NCBI GenBank assembly: GCA_018267705.1
Contig: JAFDXX010000023.1
Coordinates: forward strand, 248,001-312,000
Length of the DNA: 64,000 bases
From: Bacteroidota bacterium
GTDB lineage: Bacteria > Bacteroidota > Bacteroidia > Chitinophagales > Chitinophagaceae
Direction: 5' to 3'
The notes beneath the pieces were generated by a model, which was given only the letters and a program-made list of their open reading frames with translations, ran no database searches and was not told the origin of the DNA. Every line of letters starts with the position of its first letter. Within the stretch, counting starts at the first letter, position 1. The position numbers and the translations under genes were made by a program. Shown here piece by piece: positions 18,670 through 27,443 of the stretch.

Positions 18670-19902
18670 TTATAGCGTTGGTATTTGGCTGTATTTAACC
18701 GATATAAATGTAATAGTACCATAATTATTCGATTCGTAAAGAATACCAACATGATCGTTAGGTAATGCTACAATATCTGAATATGCAGCAGCACCATTAT
18801 CGGCAACATATGCTTGTGTCCAAGTTTTTCCGTTTGTAAAACTTTGTCTTAATCCTAACATAGCTCTTTGAAAACTGGGGCTCACCGGATTACAAAATAA
18901 TATTACTTTATTTCCTGCCGCTGTTGTATAGTTTAACATTGATCCCTCACATACAGGATCTATTAGATAAGCATTCCAAGAAGTAAGCCAAGTGGTGCTA
19001 CTGTTTAAATTGCCTACGGTATCATAAGAAAGAATACGCTGTTTTGAAGGATCATATTGGTCTCTTGAGTTAAGTAATACGCCACCTCCCGGTAATTCTG
19101 CTGCAGTGGTTTCATCAGATTGTAATAAAACATCGGGAGATATTTTAAAACTTGCTCCATGATCATCGGTATAAAATGCAGCAGCATAATTTGTTTTACT
19201 TGAAAAAATTCCATGATTGATAGGTATAACCAATCTCCCTGCATGTGCTCCTTGTGTCATTTGTAAAGCATGCCCTGGTCCTGTTGCATAAGCTGTCCAC
19301 TGCATCGGATCGGTGTAAGCAGGATTATAACTTGGTTGATATGGATGACTTACTTGCAATGTAATATTTGTAGGGCTTGACCAAGTAACACCGTTATCTA
19401 TGCTTGTTATGTAGAACACTTCTCTAACACCATTTAAATTGGTAACATTTGCTTGCGTATTATTTCCTATACAATAAAAAAGAAATATTCTTCCTTGCGG
19501 ATAACGCGAGTCATACATATCTACAACAGGAGAAGGGTTTCCTGCTTGCATACTTCCATTTTGAGCAGCTATTTGCGGAGTGCTCCAATGTTTTCCATTA
19601 TCAGTACTTTTACTAACAAGAATTTTTATATTCCCAAAATCTGCGGAGCTACTCACCCTTCCTTCCATAAAAGCCAACAAACTTCCATCTGGGGCTTTAA
19701 TAATAGCAGGAATTCTATAAGAAGCATAACCTCCTAAACCAGCACTAACAAGTGTTGAAGAAAATGCAAGTGTATCTACAGTTGGTGTTGGAGTGGGTGT
19801 TGGTGTTGGTGTTGAGGTAGAGCTATCATTACTTTTTGAGCAAGAAATAGTTGTTGCAATAATTAAAACAGAAAAAAATGATTTTACACTGTAAGTAGGC
19901 AT
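18670..19902 (-). CDS. nanH: Exo-alpha-sialidase lipoprotein (GH33, BNR repeats)
   Basis: A 410-residue protein with a lipoprotein signal (Cys21 after TTIS), then a Thr-Pro repeat linker (about 30-41) and a six-bladed sialidase propeller. The catalytic-site YRIPA lies at 62-66, and at least four Asp-box motifs are visible (STDNGKHWS, SIDNGVTWS, TDDHGASF, FTNGKTWT). The YSDIVALPNDHVGILYES segment near the C-terminus fits the nucleophile Tyr and Glu region. The enzyme removes terminal sialic acids and would sit on the cell surface or periplasmic face of a membrane. No sialic-acid transporter or catabolic genes lie nearby, so use in scavenging is unproven. Confidence 0.85.
   Translation of the reverse strand: MPTYSVKSFFSVLIIATTISCSKSNDSSTSTPTPTPTPTPTVDTLAFSSTLVSAGLGGYASYRIPAIIKAPDGSLLAFMEGRVSSSADFGNIKILVSKSTDNGKHWSTPQIAAQNGSMQAGNPSPVVDMYDSRYPQGRIFLFYCIGNNTQANVTNLNGVREVFYITSIDNGVTWSSPTNITLQVSHPYQPSYNPAYTDPMQWTAYATGPGHALQMTQGAHAGRLVIPINHGIFSSKTNYAAAFYTDDHGASFKISPDVLLQSDETTAAELPGGGVLLNSRDQYDPSKQRILSYDTVGNLNSSTTWLTSWNAYLIDPVCEGSMLNYTTAAGNKVILFCNPVSPSFQRAMLGLRQSFTNGKTWTQAYVADNGAAAYSDIVALPNDHVGILYESNNYGTITFISVKYSQIPTL
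19781..19817 (-). repeat. Short tandem repeat encoding a Thr-Pro linker
   Basis: A degenerate 6-bp repeat (GGTGTT on the + strand, ACACCA-like on the coding strand), about six units, encodes alternating Pro-Thr after the lipoprotein Cys of the sialidase. Slippage here would change linker length in frame. Confidence 0.7.
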
Positions 19903-20015
19903 ACCACAAATAATTAAAATGAATTATATTTTTTACTTTATACTAAAAATAGTGCAACAAAGTTATCTTGAATACGGAAATACAATACTTAAAAAATAAT
20001 TAAATTAATGTTTAA

Positions 20016-20873
20016 TCATACAAACAGCTCTGCTGCTATTCTTAAACTTTCTTTCAATGCTTCTTCATTTAATTGAGGAAGCATTTTCTTTTCTTTAAAA
20101 TAATCAATCATTAATTCAGAATCCATATTTCCAACTAAATCATCTTGTGCCATAGGGCAGCCACCTATGCCTTTTAATGCTCCATCAAACCTTATGCAGC
20201 CTGCATTTACAGCGGCTTTCAATTTTTCTTTCCAGTTATTTTTTGTTGAATGAAGATGTACGCCAAACATTGTTGACTTATATTGTGGAATTAATGTTTG
20301 CAATGCAAAATTTATTTGTTGCGGAGTAGCAACACCAACCGTATCTGCCAATGAAATAATTTGAATATTTCTTTTTACCATTTCATTTGCCCAATGCAAT
20401 AAAATATCTTCATTATAAATATCTCCATAAGGATTACCAAACCCCATACTTAAATAAATAACCAATTGTTTATTATGTTTTACACACAGCTCCTGAATTT
20501 TTTCTACACGTAATAAACTTTCTTCAATGGTTGAATTAGTATTTCTTAACTGAAATGTTGGTGAGATAGAAAAAGGGAATCCTAAATAAGTAATTGTATG
20601 ATACGCAACTGCCTCTTCTGCACCGCGAGTGTTGGCAACAATGGCTAATAATTTAGTATGGGTATTTTCAATTTCTAATTTCTCAATTACTTGTTTAGTA
20701 TCTGCCATTTGCGGTATGGCTTTGGGGGAAACAAAACTTCCAAAATCAATAGTATCAAACCCTACTTTTAATAACGAATTAATGTATTTAATTTTTTTTT
20801 CAATAGGAATAAAATGTTTCCAACCTTGCATGGCATCTCTTGGGCATTCTATTAATTGAATAGGTTTATTCAT
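20016..20873 (-). CDS. mvaB: Hydroxymethylglutaryl-CoA lyase
   Basis: A 285-residue TIM-barrel enzyme of the HMGL-like family. PRD (11-13) carries the catalytic Arg, HLH (206-208) supplies metal ligands, and GIGGCPMA (235-242) is the HMG-CoA lyase signature with the active-site Cys239. It cleaves HMG-CoA to acetyl-CoA and acetoacetate, the last step of leucine breakdown. No leucine-degradation partner is adjacent. The 11-bp gap suggests co-transcription with the rlmB gene upstream. Isopropylmalate or homocitrate synthases are relatives, but the Cys-containing loop argues against them. Confidence 0.88.
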   Translation of the reverse strand: MNKPIQLIECPRDAMQGWKHFIPIEKKIKYINSLLKVGFDTIDFGSFVSPKAIPQMADTKQVIEKLEIENTHTKLLAIVANTRGAEEAVAYHTITYLGFPFSISPTFQLRNTNSTIEESLLRVEKIQELCVKHNKQLVIYLSMGFGNPYGDIYNEDILLHWANEMVKRNIQIISLADTVGVATPQQINFALQTLIPQYKSTMFGVHLHSTKNNWKEKLKAAVNAGCIRFDGALKGIGGCPMAQDDLVGNMDSELMIDYFKEKKMLPQLNEEALKESLRIAAELFV

Positions 20874-20883
20874 TTTATATAAG

Positions 20884-21618
20884 CTAACTTCTTTGTTTCA
20901 TTACTTCGTACAAAATCATTCCTGTTGCAACCGATACGTTTAAACTTTCAAAATCACCTTGCATAGGAATAGAAAATTTTTCATCGCAAATTTTCATTAA
21001 TGCAGGGTAAACTCCTTTTTCTTCCCCTCCCATAATTATTGCACAAGGTTCAACATAATTTATATCAAAAACTTTTTTACTTGCAGTCATTTCACTGGCA
21101 TAAACTTTAATGCCGTTTAAATGCAATTCATCAACAGTTTTCATTAAACTACCTACTCTACATATATTAATTTTTTCTAATGCTCCTGCACTACTTTTCA
21201 TAGCATCTTCATTTAATGCACCTACCCCTTTATCCGGAATTATAATTGCCTGAGCTCCGCAACATAAAGCAGTGCGGGCAATAGCACCAATATTTCTTAT
21301 ATCCGTAATTCCATCTAACAAAACAAATAATGGCACCTCTCCTTTAGCCACAACAAAATCTATTACTTCTTGCACACTTAAATAATTAACCAATGCCGTA
21401 AATGCAACAACACCTTGGTGATTGGTTTTTGTAAGTGAATTTAATTTTTCAATCGGCACAAATTGAATGGGAATATGTTTATTTTTTGCAAGCAATCTTA
21501 TATCATTAATAATTTCTCCACTGCTGTTTTTTTGCAGTAAAATCTTATCAATTTGTTTGTCGCTTTTTAATGCTTCTATTAAGGGTTGACGGCCTATAAT
21601 GAGGGAATTTTTATTCAA
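20884..21618 (-). CDS. rlmB: 23S rRNA 2'-O-ribose methyltransferase RlmB (TrmH/SpoU family)
   Basis: A 244-residue SPOUT enzyme. An N-terminal substrate-binding domain (IIGRQPLIEAL at the start) precedes the knotted catalytic domain with the three family motifs: NIGAIARTA, IIMGGEEKGV and MQGDFESLNVSVA. Members methylate G2251 of 23S rRNA or a related site. The start codon is TTG (21616-21618): the conserved IGRxP lies at residues 8-11 and no ATG occurs upstream in frame. Confidence 0.88.
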   Translation of the reverse strand: MNKNSLIIGRQPLIEALKSDKQIDKILLQKNSSGEIINDIRLLAKNKHIPIQFVPIEKLNSLTKTNHQGVVAFTALVNYLSVQEVIDFVVAKGEVPLFVLLDGITDIRNIGAIARTALCCGAQAIIIPDKGVGALNEDAMKSSAGALEKINICRVGSLMKTVDELHLNGIKVYASEMTASKKVFDINYVEPCAIIMGGEEKGVYPALMKICDEKFSIPMQGDFESLNVSVATGMILYEVMKQRS

Positions 21619-21804
21619 ACTGCAGTATATTTTATTTTAAAAAACAAAACAATAATAATTGTTAATGATGAACAAATAGTACAATAATTCAACCAAGAAT
21701 ACTAAGTATAAGGAAACGAAAATATAATTGGTTATTTAAAAGTTCAGCTTATTTTTTACTTCAACTTTTACATTAGTAATACATTGAAACAAAATTAAGA
21801 TTTT

Positions 21805-22368
21805 TTAGAATTGAAGTTTGCCTTCCATAAGCAGCAATTGTGTTTTTTGTAATGCCATTACAGCTACTGCATCTGTTATTATTCCGTTGTTTACCATATC
21901 AAACGCTTGTTGCAATGAAACTTTTTTTACTATTAATTGTTCTGTTTCTTCTGGTTCTGCTTCATGTTGTGTTAAGCCTGTTGCCAAATAATAGATAGCT
22001 TTTTCGTCGCTTACAGAATTTGATAAAAAACTTTCACCTAATAATTGCCAGTTAGTTGCTTTTAAACCTGTTTCTTCTAATAACTCTCTTTTGGCTGCTT
22101 GTAAAGGTTCTTCATTAAAGGGGCAGCCACCTTCGGGAATTTCCCAACTATATTGATTAATGGTAAAGCGGTATTGACCAACCAAATAAGTATTCATATC
22201 CTCATCTACTGCAACAATACCAATAGCAATTCCTTTAAAATGTACTTTACCGTAAATACCCTCTCTGCCAGATGGGTTGATAACATTGTAATGCGTTAAT
22301 GAAATCCACTTGTTATCATATATTAATTTATCATCAATTATTTTCCATGGATTATTTTGATCATTCAT
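21805..22368 (-). CDS. NUDIX hydrolase (ADP-ribose pyrophosphatase-like)
   Basis: A 187-residue protein with a complete Nudix box, GGCPFNEEPLQAAKRELLEE followed by TGL: G-x5-E-x7-RE-U-x-EE-x-G-U. The N-terminal YDNKWISLTHYNVINPSG strand region and the VKKVSLQQAFDMV segment resemble ADP-ribose/nucleoside-diphosphate-sugar pyrophosphatases. I chose the ATG at 22366-22368; the longer frame from 22434 would overlap ftsE and adds a non-conserved stretch. It is probably co-transcribed with ftsE and purM. Substrate is not determinable from sequence. Confidence 0.87.
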   Translation of the reverse strand: MNDQNNPWKIIDDKLIYDNKWISLTHYNVINPSGREGIYGKVHFKGIAIGIVAVDEDMNTYLVGQYRFTINQYSWEIPEGGCPFNEEPLQAAKRELLEETGLKATNWQLLGESFLSNSVSDEKAIYYLATGLTQHEAEPEETEQLIVKKVSLQQAFDMVNNGIITDAVAVMALQKTQLLLMEGKLQF

Positions 22369-22393
22369 GTTTTGCAAATGCACTAAAATTTCA

Positions 22394-23095
22394 TTAAAAA
22401 TTATTTTCTGTTTCTGCAACAACAGCACTATCAACCACTTTACCTAATTCTGTTTTTAGCATACGGCCCGGATAGCGGTTAATAACAATAAAATCGTGTG
22501 TAGCCATTAAAACAGTTGTTTGATAATCTTTTGAAATTTGAAATAACAGCTGCATAATTTCATCACTTGTTTCAGGATCTAAATTTCCTGTTGGTTCATC
22601 TGCTAAGATTAATTTGGGTGAGTTTAATAAAGCACGAGCTATATCTACACGTTGTTGTTCACCACCACTCATTTCAAAAGGCATTTTAAACCCTTTACTT
22701 CGTAATCCAACTTTATCTAATACATCATTAATTTTTTCTTCAATTAATTTTTCATCTTTCCAACCTGTTGCTTTTAAAACAAATTTTAAATTTTCATGTA
22801 CATTTCTATCGGTTAATAATTGAAAATCTTGAAACACCACGCCTAAATTTCTTCTTAAGAAAGGAACCTTTTTCCAATCCATTTGTTTTAAATCAAAACC
22901 TACAACATTTCCACTGCCTTCGGTAAGTTTTAATTCACCGTATAAGGTTTTTAACAAGCTACTTTTTCCTGTTCCGGTTTTTCCAACTAAATACACAAAC
23001 TCACCTTTGTTTATGGTAAAGTTTACATTTTGTAAAATTAAATTTCCGCCTTGGTATATATTGGCATTATGAAGCGATACAACTGATTCTGACAT
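22394..23095 (-). CDS. ftsE: FtsE-like ABC ATPase (cell division)
   Basis: A 233-residue ABC ATPase with Walker [10 protein letters not shown] (about 38-46), signature [15 protein letters not shown], Walker [10 protein letters not shown] and the switch His in ATHDF. The short length and [30 protein letters not shown]-type Q-loop region match FtsE, which with membrane FtsX activates peptidoglycan hydrolases at the septum. No ftsX is in the window; in Bacteroidota the two genes are often apart. It lies 40 bp downstream of purM. Confidence 0.85.
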   Translation of the reverse strand: MSESVVSLHNANIYQGGNLILQNVNFTINKGEFVYLVGKTGTGKSSLLKTLYGELKLTEGSGNVVGFDLKQMDWKKVPFLRRNLGVVFQDFQLLTDRNVHENLKFVLKATGWKDEKLIEEKINDVLDKVGLRSKGFKMPFEMSGGEQQRVDIARALLNSPKLILADEPTGNLDPETSDEIMQLLFQISKDYQTTVLMATHDFIVINRYPGRMLKTELGKVVDSAVVAETENNF

Positions 23096-23135
23096 ATTTA
23101 TTTTTTCTGTTTGAATAAAAATACAACAACATTTT

Positions 23136-24308
23136 TTAATATACTACTTCTCCAAAATTTCCTTTTAAAATTAACTGTTTATTGGTTGATGCTTCTACCC
23201 TACCAACCACTTTTGCATCAATATTAAATTGTTTGGCAACATTAATCATTTTTTCTGCTGCATTATAATTGGTAAAAATTTCTAATCTATGTCCCATGTT
23301 AAATACTTGATACATTTCTTTAGCATCGGCACCGCTGTTTTGTTGTATTAAATTAAAAATGGGTGGCACTTCAAATAAATTATCTTTTATAATTTTTAAT
23401 GGTTTGGGTAAATATTTCATACACTTAGTTTGTCCGCCACCACTGCAATGTATTATTCCGTTAATATCATTAAAGTATTCTTCTAACAACACTTTTAATA
23501 CCGGAGCATAAGTGCGTGTAGGCGACAAAAGTAATTTTCCAATACTATATTGTGAGCCTTGAATTGTAAGTGTATCTTCAATTTTATTTTTTCCTATATA
23601 TACTACTTCTTTATTTAAAGTTGGCTCAAATGTTTCAGGATATTTTTCTGTATAATATTTACTTAATACATCATGTCTTGCACTGGTTAACCCATTACTT
23701 CCTAAGCCGCTATTATAATATTCACTTTCATAAGTTGCTTGTCCACTGCTTGCAAAACCAACAATTACATTGTTTGCATCAATCTTATTATTGGTAATTA
23801 ATTTGTTTTTTTTCCAACGTGCAGTTAGGGTTCCGTTTACAGCAATGGTTCTTACTACATCTCCAACATCGGCAGTTTCTCCTCCTAAATAGTTAATATT
23901 AATTCCATACTTTTTAAGGTTATCGAAAAAAAATTGTGTTCCTTCTATTATTTCTTTAATTATTTCACCTGTAATTATTTTTTTATTCCTATCAATTGTA
24001 GAAGAAAATAAAAAATTATCATACACACCAACACATAATAAATCATCTAAATTCATAGCTACTGCATCTTGTGCAATACCACGCCAAATACTTACATCAC
24101 CTGTTTCTTTCCAATATAAATATGCTAAAATACTTTTAGTGCCGGCACCATCGGCATGAGAAATATTGACATAATCATCATCTCCACCTAAAAAATCAGG
24201 ATATATTTTACAAAATGCATGTTTATATAAACCCGGGTCTAAATTTTTAATTGCATTATGCACTTCTTCTTTTTGTGCAGATACTCCACGTTGTGCGTAT
24301 AAAGACAT
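23136..24308 (-). CDS. purM: Phosphoribosylformylglycinamidine cyclo-ligase (AIR synthase)
   Basis: A 390-residue purine-biosynthesis enzyme of the PurM/HypE/SelD superfamily. ISHADGAGTKSILAYLY, AQDAVAMNLDDLLCVG and LGGETADVGDVVRTI are the substrate- and ATP-binding blocks, and HCSGGGQTKCMKYLP the C-terminal glycine-rich block. It makes AIR from FGAM with ATP. The sequence is longer and more divergent than the E. coli type, as is usual for the Bacteroidota form. It is divergent from ribF. Confidence 0.92.
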   Translation of the reverse strand: MSLYAQRGVSAQKEEVHNAIKNLDPGLYKHAFCKIYPDFLGGDDDYVNISHADGAGTKSILAYLYWKETGDVSIWRGIAQDAVAMNLDDLLCVGVYDNFLFSSTIDRNKKIITGEIIKEIIEGTQFFFDNLKKYGININYLGGETADVGDVVRTIAVNGTLTARWKKNKLITNNKIDANNVIVGFASSGQATYESEYYNSGLGSNGLTSARHDVLSKYYTEKYPETFEPTLNKEVVYIGKNKIEDTLTIQGSQYSIGKLLLSPTRTYAPVLKVLLEEYFNDINGIIHCSGGGQTKCMKYLPKPLKIIKDNLFEVPPIFNLIQQNSGADAKEMYQVFNMGHRLEIFTNYNAAEKMINVAKQFNIDAKVVGRVEASTNKQLILKGNFGEVVY

Positions 24309-24366
24309 TTGAGTACGGTTTTAGAAATTCGATGTAAGATTTACAAAAATAGCTTTCTGTTTATTA

Positions 24367-24399
24367 TTGCCTGACACTATTTACCATTTCTTATTTTTG
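24367..24399 (+). promoter_or_regulatory. Probable Bacteroidota-type promoter of ribF
   Basis: A -33 TTG (24367-24369), a 22-bp spacer and a -7 TATTTTTG (24392-24399) fit the TTTG / TAnnTTTG consensus. The ATG is only 5 nt further, so the transcript would be leaderless or nearly so. Confidence 0.5.
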
Positions 24400-24404
24400 T
24401 TAGC

Positions 24405-25394
24405 ATGAATGTGTATAAAGATTTAACAACCTTACCAAAATTTAATAAAGCAGTAGTTACTATTGGCACTTTTGATGGAGTGCATTTGGGGCATCAGCAA
24501 ATTATAAAACAAATAAAACAAGAAGCAAAAGCAATTGACGGAGAAACTGTAATTGTAACCTTTCATCCACACCCACGAAATATTGTTGGCGATACCAGTG
24601 GTGTAAAGCTGCTGACTACATTAAATGAAAAAATGGTTTTATTAGAACAACAAGGTATTAACAATGTAGTAATTGTAAATTTTAATGATGCTTTTGCAAA
24701 ACTTACCGCCGAAGAATATGTTAAATATTTTTTATATGAAAAGCTAAATCCACATACATTAATTATAGGATACGATCATAAATTTGGGAAAGACAGATCA
24801 GGTGATTACCACATGCTTGAAATATTTGGTAAAGCATTAAATTTTTGTGTTAAAGAAATTCATCAGCATATTATTAATACTGTTACCGTAAGTTCAACCG
24901 AAATAAGAAAAGCTTTGCTACATAGTAATCTTACAATTGCCAATAAATTATTAGGCTATCATTATTTTTTTGAAGGAATTGTAATTAAAGGTGATCAATT
25001 AGGTAGAACAATTGGGTACCCAACAGCTAATTTACAATTAACAGATGAAGATAAATTAGTACCCGGTGATGGTGTGTATGCAGTAAAAGTTTACAGATTA
25101 CAACCGAAAGAGCAAAGTGATAATGAAGTGCAAAATAAATCAAAATTTATACCTCATACTGCTCATTCAACAACCTTAAATGGCATGATGTATATAGGCA
25201 GCCGCCCCGTTGTAAATGGTAAACGCAGAGTAATTGAAATAAATATTTTTGATTTTGATGAAGATATTTACGGAGAGGTTTTACATGTTTCTGTTTTGCA
25301 ATACACGCGTGGAGATATGCCTTTTACAAGTTTAGAAGCATTGAAAGAACAATTAGCAATAGATAAAGAAACAGTGGTTAATTTTTTCAAATAA
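24405..25394 (+). CDS. ribF: Bifunctional riboflavin kinase / FAD synthetase
   Basis: A 329-residue protein making FMN and then FAD from riboflavin. The N-terminal nucleotidyltransferase domain has GTFDGVHLGH (21-30), TFHPHPR and GYDHKFGKDRSGD. The C-terminal flavokinase domain starts with GDQLGRTIGYPTANL and has INIFDFDEDIYGE. Between about 235 and 265 it carries an extra polar segment not usual in E. coli RibF. A terminator follows directly. No FMN riboswitch is seen in the 96-bp upstream region. Confidence 0.95.
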   Translation: MNVYKDLTTLPKFNKAVVTIGTFDGVHLGHQQIIKQIKQEAKAIDGETVIVTFHPHPRNIVGDTSGVKLLTTLNEKMVLLEQQGINNVVIVNFNDAFAKLTAEEYVKYFLYEKLNPHTLIIGYDHKFGKDRSGDYHMLEIFGKALNFCVKEIHQHIINTVTVSSTEIRKALLHSNLTIANKLLGYHYFFEGIVIKGDQLGRTIGYPTANLQLTDEDKLVPGDGVYAVKVYRLQPKEQSDNEVQNKSKFIPHTAHSTTLNGMMYIGSRPVVNGKRRVIEINIFDFDEDIYGEVLHVSVLQYTRGDMPFTSLEALKEQLAIDKETVVNFFK

Positions 25395-25422
25395 AAAAGC
25401 CTTCAATTACTCAAAGGCTTTT
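25395..25422. terminator. Terminator between ribF and tRNA-Pro
   Basis: Stem AAAAGCCTT (25395-25403) pairs with AAGGCTTTT (25414-25422) around a 10-nt loop. It lies right after the ribF stop and downstream of the opposite-strand tRNA, so it can serve both. Confidence 0.8.
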
Positions 25423-25430
25423 AATAAGTG

Positions 25431-25504
25431 TCGGGTGGACTGGATTCGAACCAGCGACCCCTTGCACCCCATACAAGTACGCTACCGGGCTGCGCCACCA
25501 CCCG
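25431..25504 (-). tRNA. tRNA-Pro (anticodon GGG)
   Basis: A 74-nt cloverleaf on the minus strand: acceptor CGGGTGG/CCACCCG, discriminator A, D-arm with GCGCAGCCCGGTAGCG, anticodon stem CTTGT/GCAAG with loop ATGGGGT, and T-arm CTGGTTCGAATCCAG. The anticodon GGG is at 25468-25470 of the + strand (as ccc). CCA is not encoded. The closely similar layout to other bacterial tRNA-Pro genes makes the identity secure. Confidence 0.95.
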
Positions 25505-25657
25505 AACTTCAATTTACAAGATGCTTTTAATCTTGCAAAATGTTTGATAATTCGTTATACAAATTTCCTCTTAAAAACTTATTTCATTCAAAAGGTTGGC
25601 AAATATAAGTGCAAAAGAAATTTTACAAGTATATTGCACAAAATTTTACTTCTTACA

Positions 25658-26920
25658 ATGAAGATATTGCTCAGTAAGGTTTTTATTGCCGATGAAACTT
25701 CTCCCTACAATCAATCAGTTCAGGATATTTTTATTCAAAACGGCATTATAAAAAATATTTCTGCCAACATAAATGAAAATGCAGATGAAATTATTTCGGG
25801 AGAAAATTTAATTGTTACACAAGGTTGGGTTGATATATTTTCTCATTTTAATGAACCAGGTTTCGAGTATAAAGAAACTATTCAATCAGGTTCACAAAGT
25901 GCATTGGTTGGAGGTTTTACAAATGTTTTTCTTCTTCCAAACACAAACCCAACAGTAAGTACCAAAGCACAAATTGAGTTTATAAAAAATAAAACCAATA
26001 ACAATATTGTAACCGTTTTTCCAATAGGTGCAGCAACAAAAAATATTGAAGGAAAAGATTTAGCAGAAATGTATGATATGCACAACAGTGGTGCTATTGC
26101 ATTTTCAGATGGCTTATCTCCTTTGCAAACCTCCGGATTATTATTAAAGGCATTACAATATGTAAAAGCTTTTAACGGCACAATAATACAAATGCCCATT
26201 GATAAAAGCATAGCTACACATGGATTAATGAATGAAGGAATTACTTCAACACAAATTGGTCTTGCAGGTCTTCCTGCCATTGCCGAAGAAATAATTATTA
26301 AAAGAGATATTGATTTACTGAATTACACAAACAGCAAACTACATATTACCGGAGTTAGCACTGCTAAAAGTATTGAATTAATTAGTGAAGCTAAAAAGCA
26401 AGGCTTACAAATTACTTGTAGTGTTACACCTTATCATCTCTTTTTTTGCGATGAAGATTTGAAAGATTATGATACGAATTTAAAAGTTAATCCACCGCTT
26501 CGTACTAAAGAAAATGTGTTGGCATTAAGAGAAGCTGTTGTTGCCGGAAGGGTTGATTGTATTGCATCTCACCATCTTCCGCAAGATATTGATAGCAAAA
26601 TTTGCGAATTTGAAGCAGCCAAAAACGGAATGATTGGTTTACAAACTTCTTTTAATGCAGTAAATGAAATTTTGCCTCAGCTAACACCACAACAACTATC
26701 AAATATTTTTTCATTAAATGCAAGAAAAATTTTTGGTTTAACCAATGCAAGTATTAACATCAATGCAAAAGCCGATATAACTGTATTTACAAAAAAGGAA
26801 GAAACGATTTTAACCAAAGAAAATAACAGAAGTTTATCTGTCAATTCTCCTTTCTTCAATCAAATATTAAAAGGGAAGGTTGTAGCTGTTATGAATAACA
26901 ATCTATTTAAAAAATTATAA
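25658..26920 (+). CDS. Dihydroorotase-like protein lacking most metal ligands
   Basis: A 420-residue amidohydrolase-fold protein aligned by eye to type I dihydroorotases. The usual D-x-H-x-H is DIFSHF (59-64), so one His is lost. The HCED region reads QMPID (178-182), TPHH is TPYH (257-260) and TDHAPH is ASHHLPQ (303-309). Only one canonical ligand, His63, clearly remains. Conserved scaffold words (NEPG, GGFT, LPNTNP, MNEG) are intact. This is the pattern of non-catalytic PyrC' or PyrX subunits, which support aspartate transcarbamoylase or have other roles. The ATG at 25658 matches the family start; the frame from 25544 adds a spurious 38 residues. It overlaps the DUF4199 gene by one base and leads the heptose/glycosyltransferase run. 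Confidence 0.85.
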   Translation: MKILLSKVFIADETSPYNQSVQDIFIQNGIIKNISANINENADEIISGENLIVTQGWVDIFSHFNEPGFEYKETIQSGSQSALVGGFTNVFLLPNTNPTVSTKAQIEFIKNKTNNNIVTVFPIGAATKNIEGKDLAEMYDMHNSGAIAFSDGLSPLQTSGLLLKALQYVKAFNGTIIQMPIDKSIATHGLMNEGITSTQIGLAGLPAIAEEIIIKRDIDLLNYTNSKLHITGVSTAKSIELISEAKKQGLQITCSVTPYHLFFCDEDLKDYDTNLKVNPPLRTKENVLALREAVVAGRVDCIASHHLPQDIDSKICEFEAAKNGMIGLQTSFNAVNEILPQLTPQQLSNIFSLNARKIFGLTNASININAKADITVFTKKEETILTKENNRSLSVNSPFFNQILKGKVVAVMNNNLFKKL

Positions 26921-27441
26921 TGAATAAGAATATAAATACAGGTATAAAATTTGGCTTGGGCATTGGTGTACTATATATAATTTTACTTTATTGGCGTTGG
27001 AGTAATGCTGCAAAACCCTTTACCATTGGGCCTATAGCTATTGGTTCTTTTTTAGTAATTATAGGAATACTGTTTTGGGAAGCAACTCTTCTTAAAAAAA
27101 ATAATGGTGGATTTATTGGAATGAAACCATTATTTCAAACACTATTTATAACGGTTTTAATATTTGAATTGTTTTACGTTATTTATAATTTCATTCATTT
27201 TAAATATATTGACCCCAATATTATATCAAAAATGCAAGCAGGTGCAGCAAATGCTTTTAAAAATATTCCAAATGTTTCAGAAAAAGATAAACAAGCTGCT
27301 ATTAACAATTATAGTACATTAACACAATATACTCAACCATTAAAAATGTTACAATCCTATATTTCAAGTATTGCCGTATCGGGTTCTGTTGTAGCATTAA
27401 TTGCATTTATTATGAAAAAAAATACTACTGTTGCTAATTAA
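26920..27441 (+). CDS. DUF4199 membrane protein
   Basis: A 173-residue protein with four predicted transmembrane helices (about 9-25, 34-54, 68-91 and 148-167) and a soluble loop (about 95-140) before the last helix. This matches DUF4199, a Bacteroidota-restricted family of unknown function. The start ATG overlaps the previous TAA (TAATG), and the glycosyltransferase follows after 2 bp, so the three genes are almost certainly one transcript. A role in envelope glycan export or anchoring is only a guess from context. Confidence 0.8.
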   Translation: MNKNINTGIKFGLGIGVLYIILLYWRWSNAAKPFTIGPIAIGSFLVIIGILFWEATLLKKNNGGFIGMKPLFQTLFITVLIFELFYVIYNFIHFKYIDPNIISKMQAGAANAFKNIPNVSEKDKQAAINNYSTLTQYTQPLKMLQSYISSIAVSGSVVALIAFIMKKNTTVAN

Positions 27442-27443
27442 TT

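Noticed and set aside
22369-22434. Longer start of the NUDIX gene overlapping ftsE
   Set aside because: The extra 22 residues overlap the end of ftsE and do not resemble the family; the ATG at 22368 fits.
25544-25657. 38-residue extension of the dihydroorotase-like protein
   Set aside because: It is basic, AT-driven sequence just after the tRNA and is absent from the family; ATG at 25658 matches.
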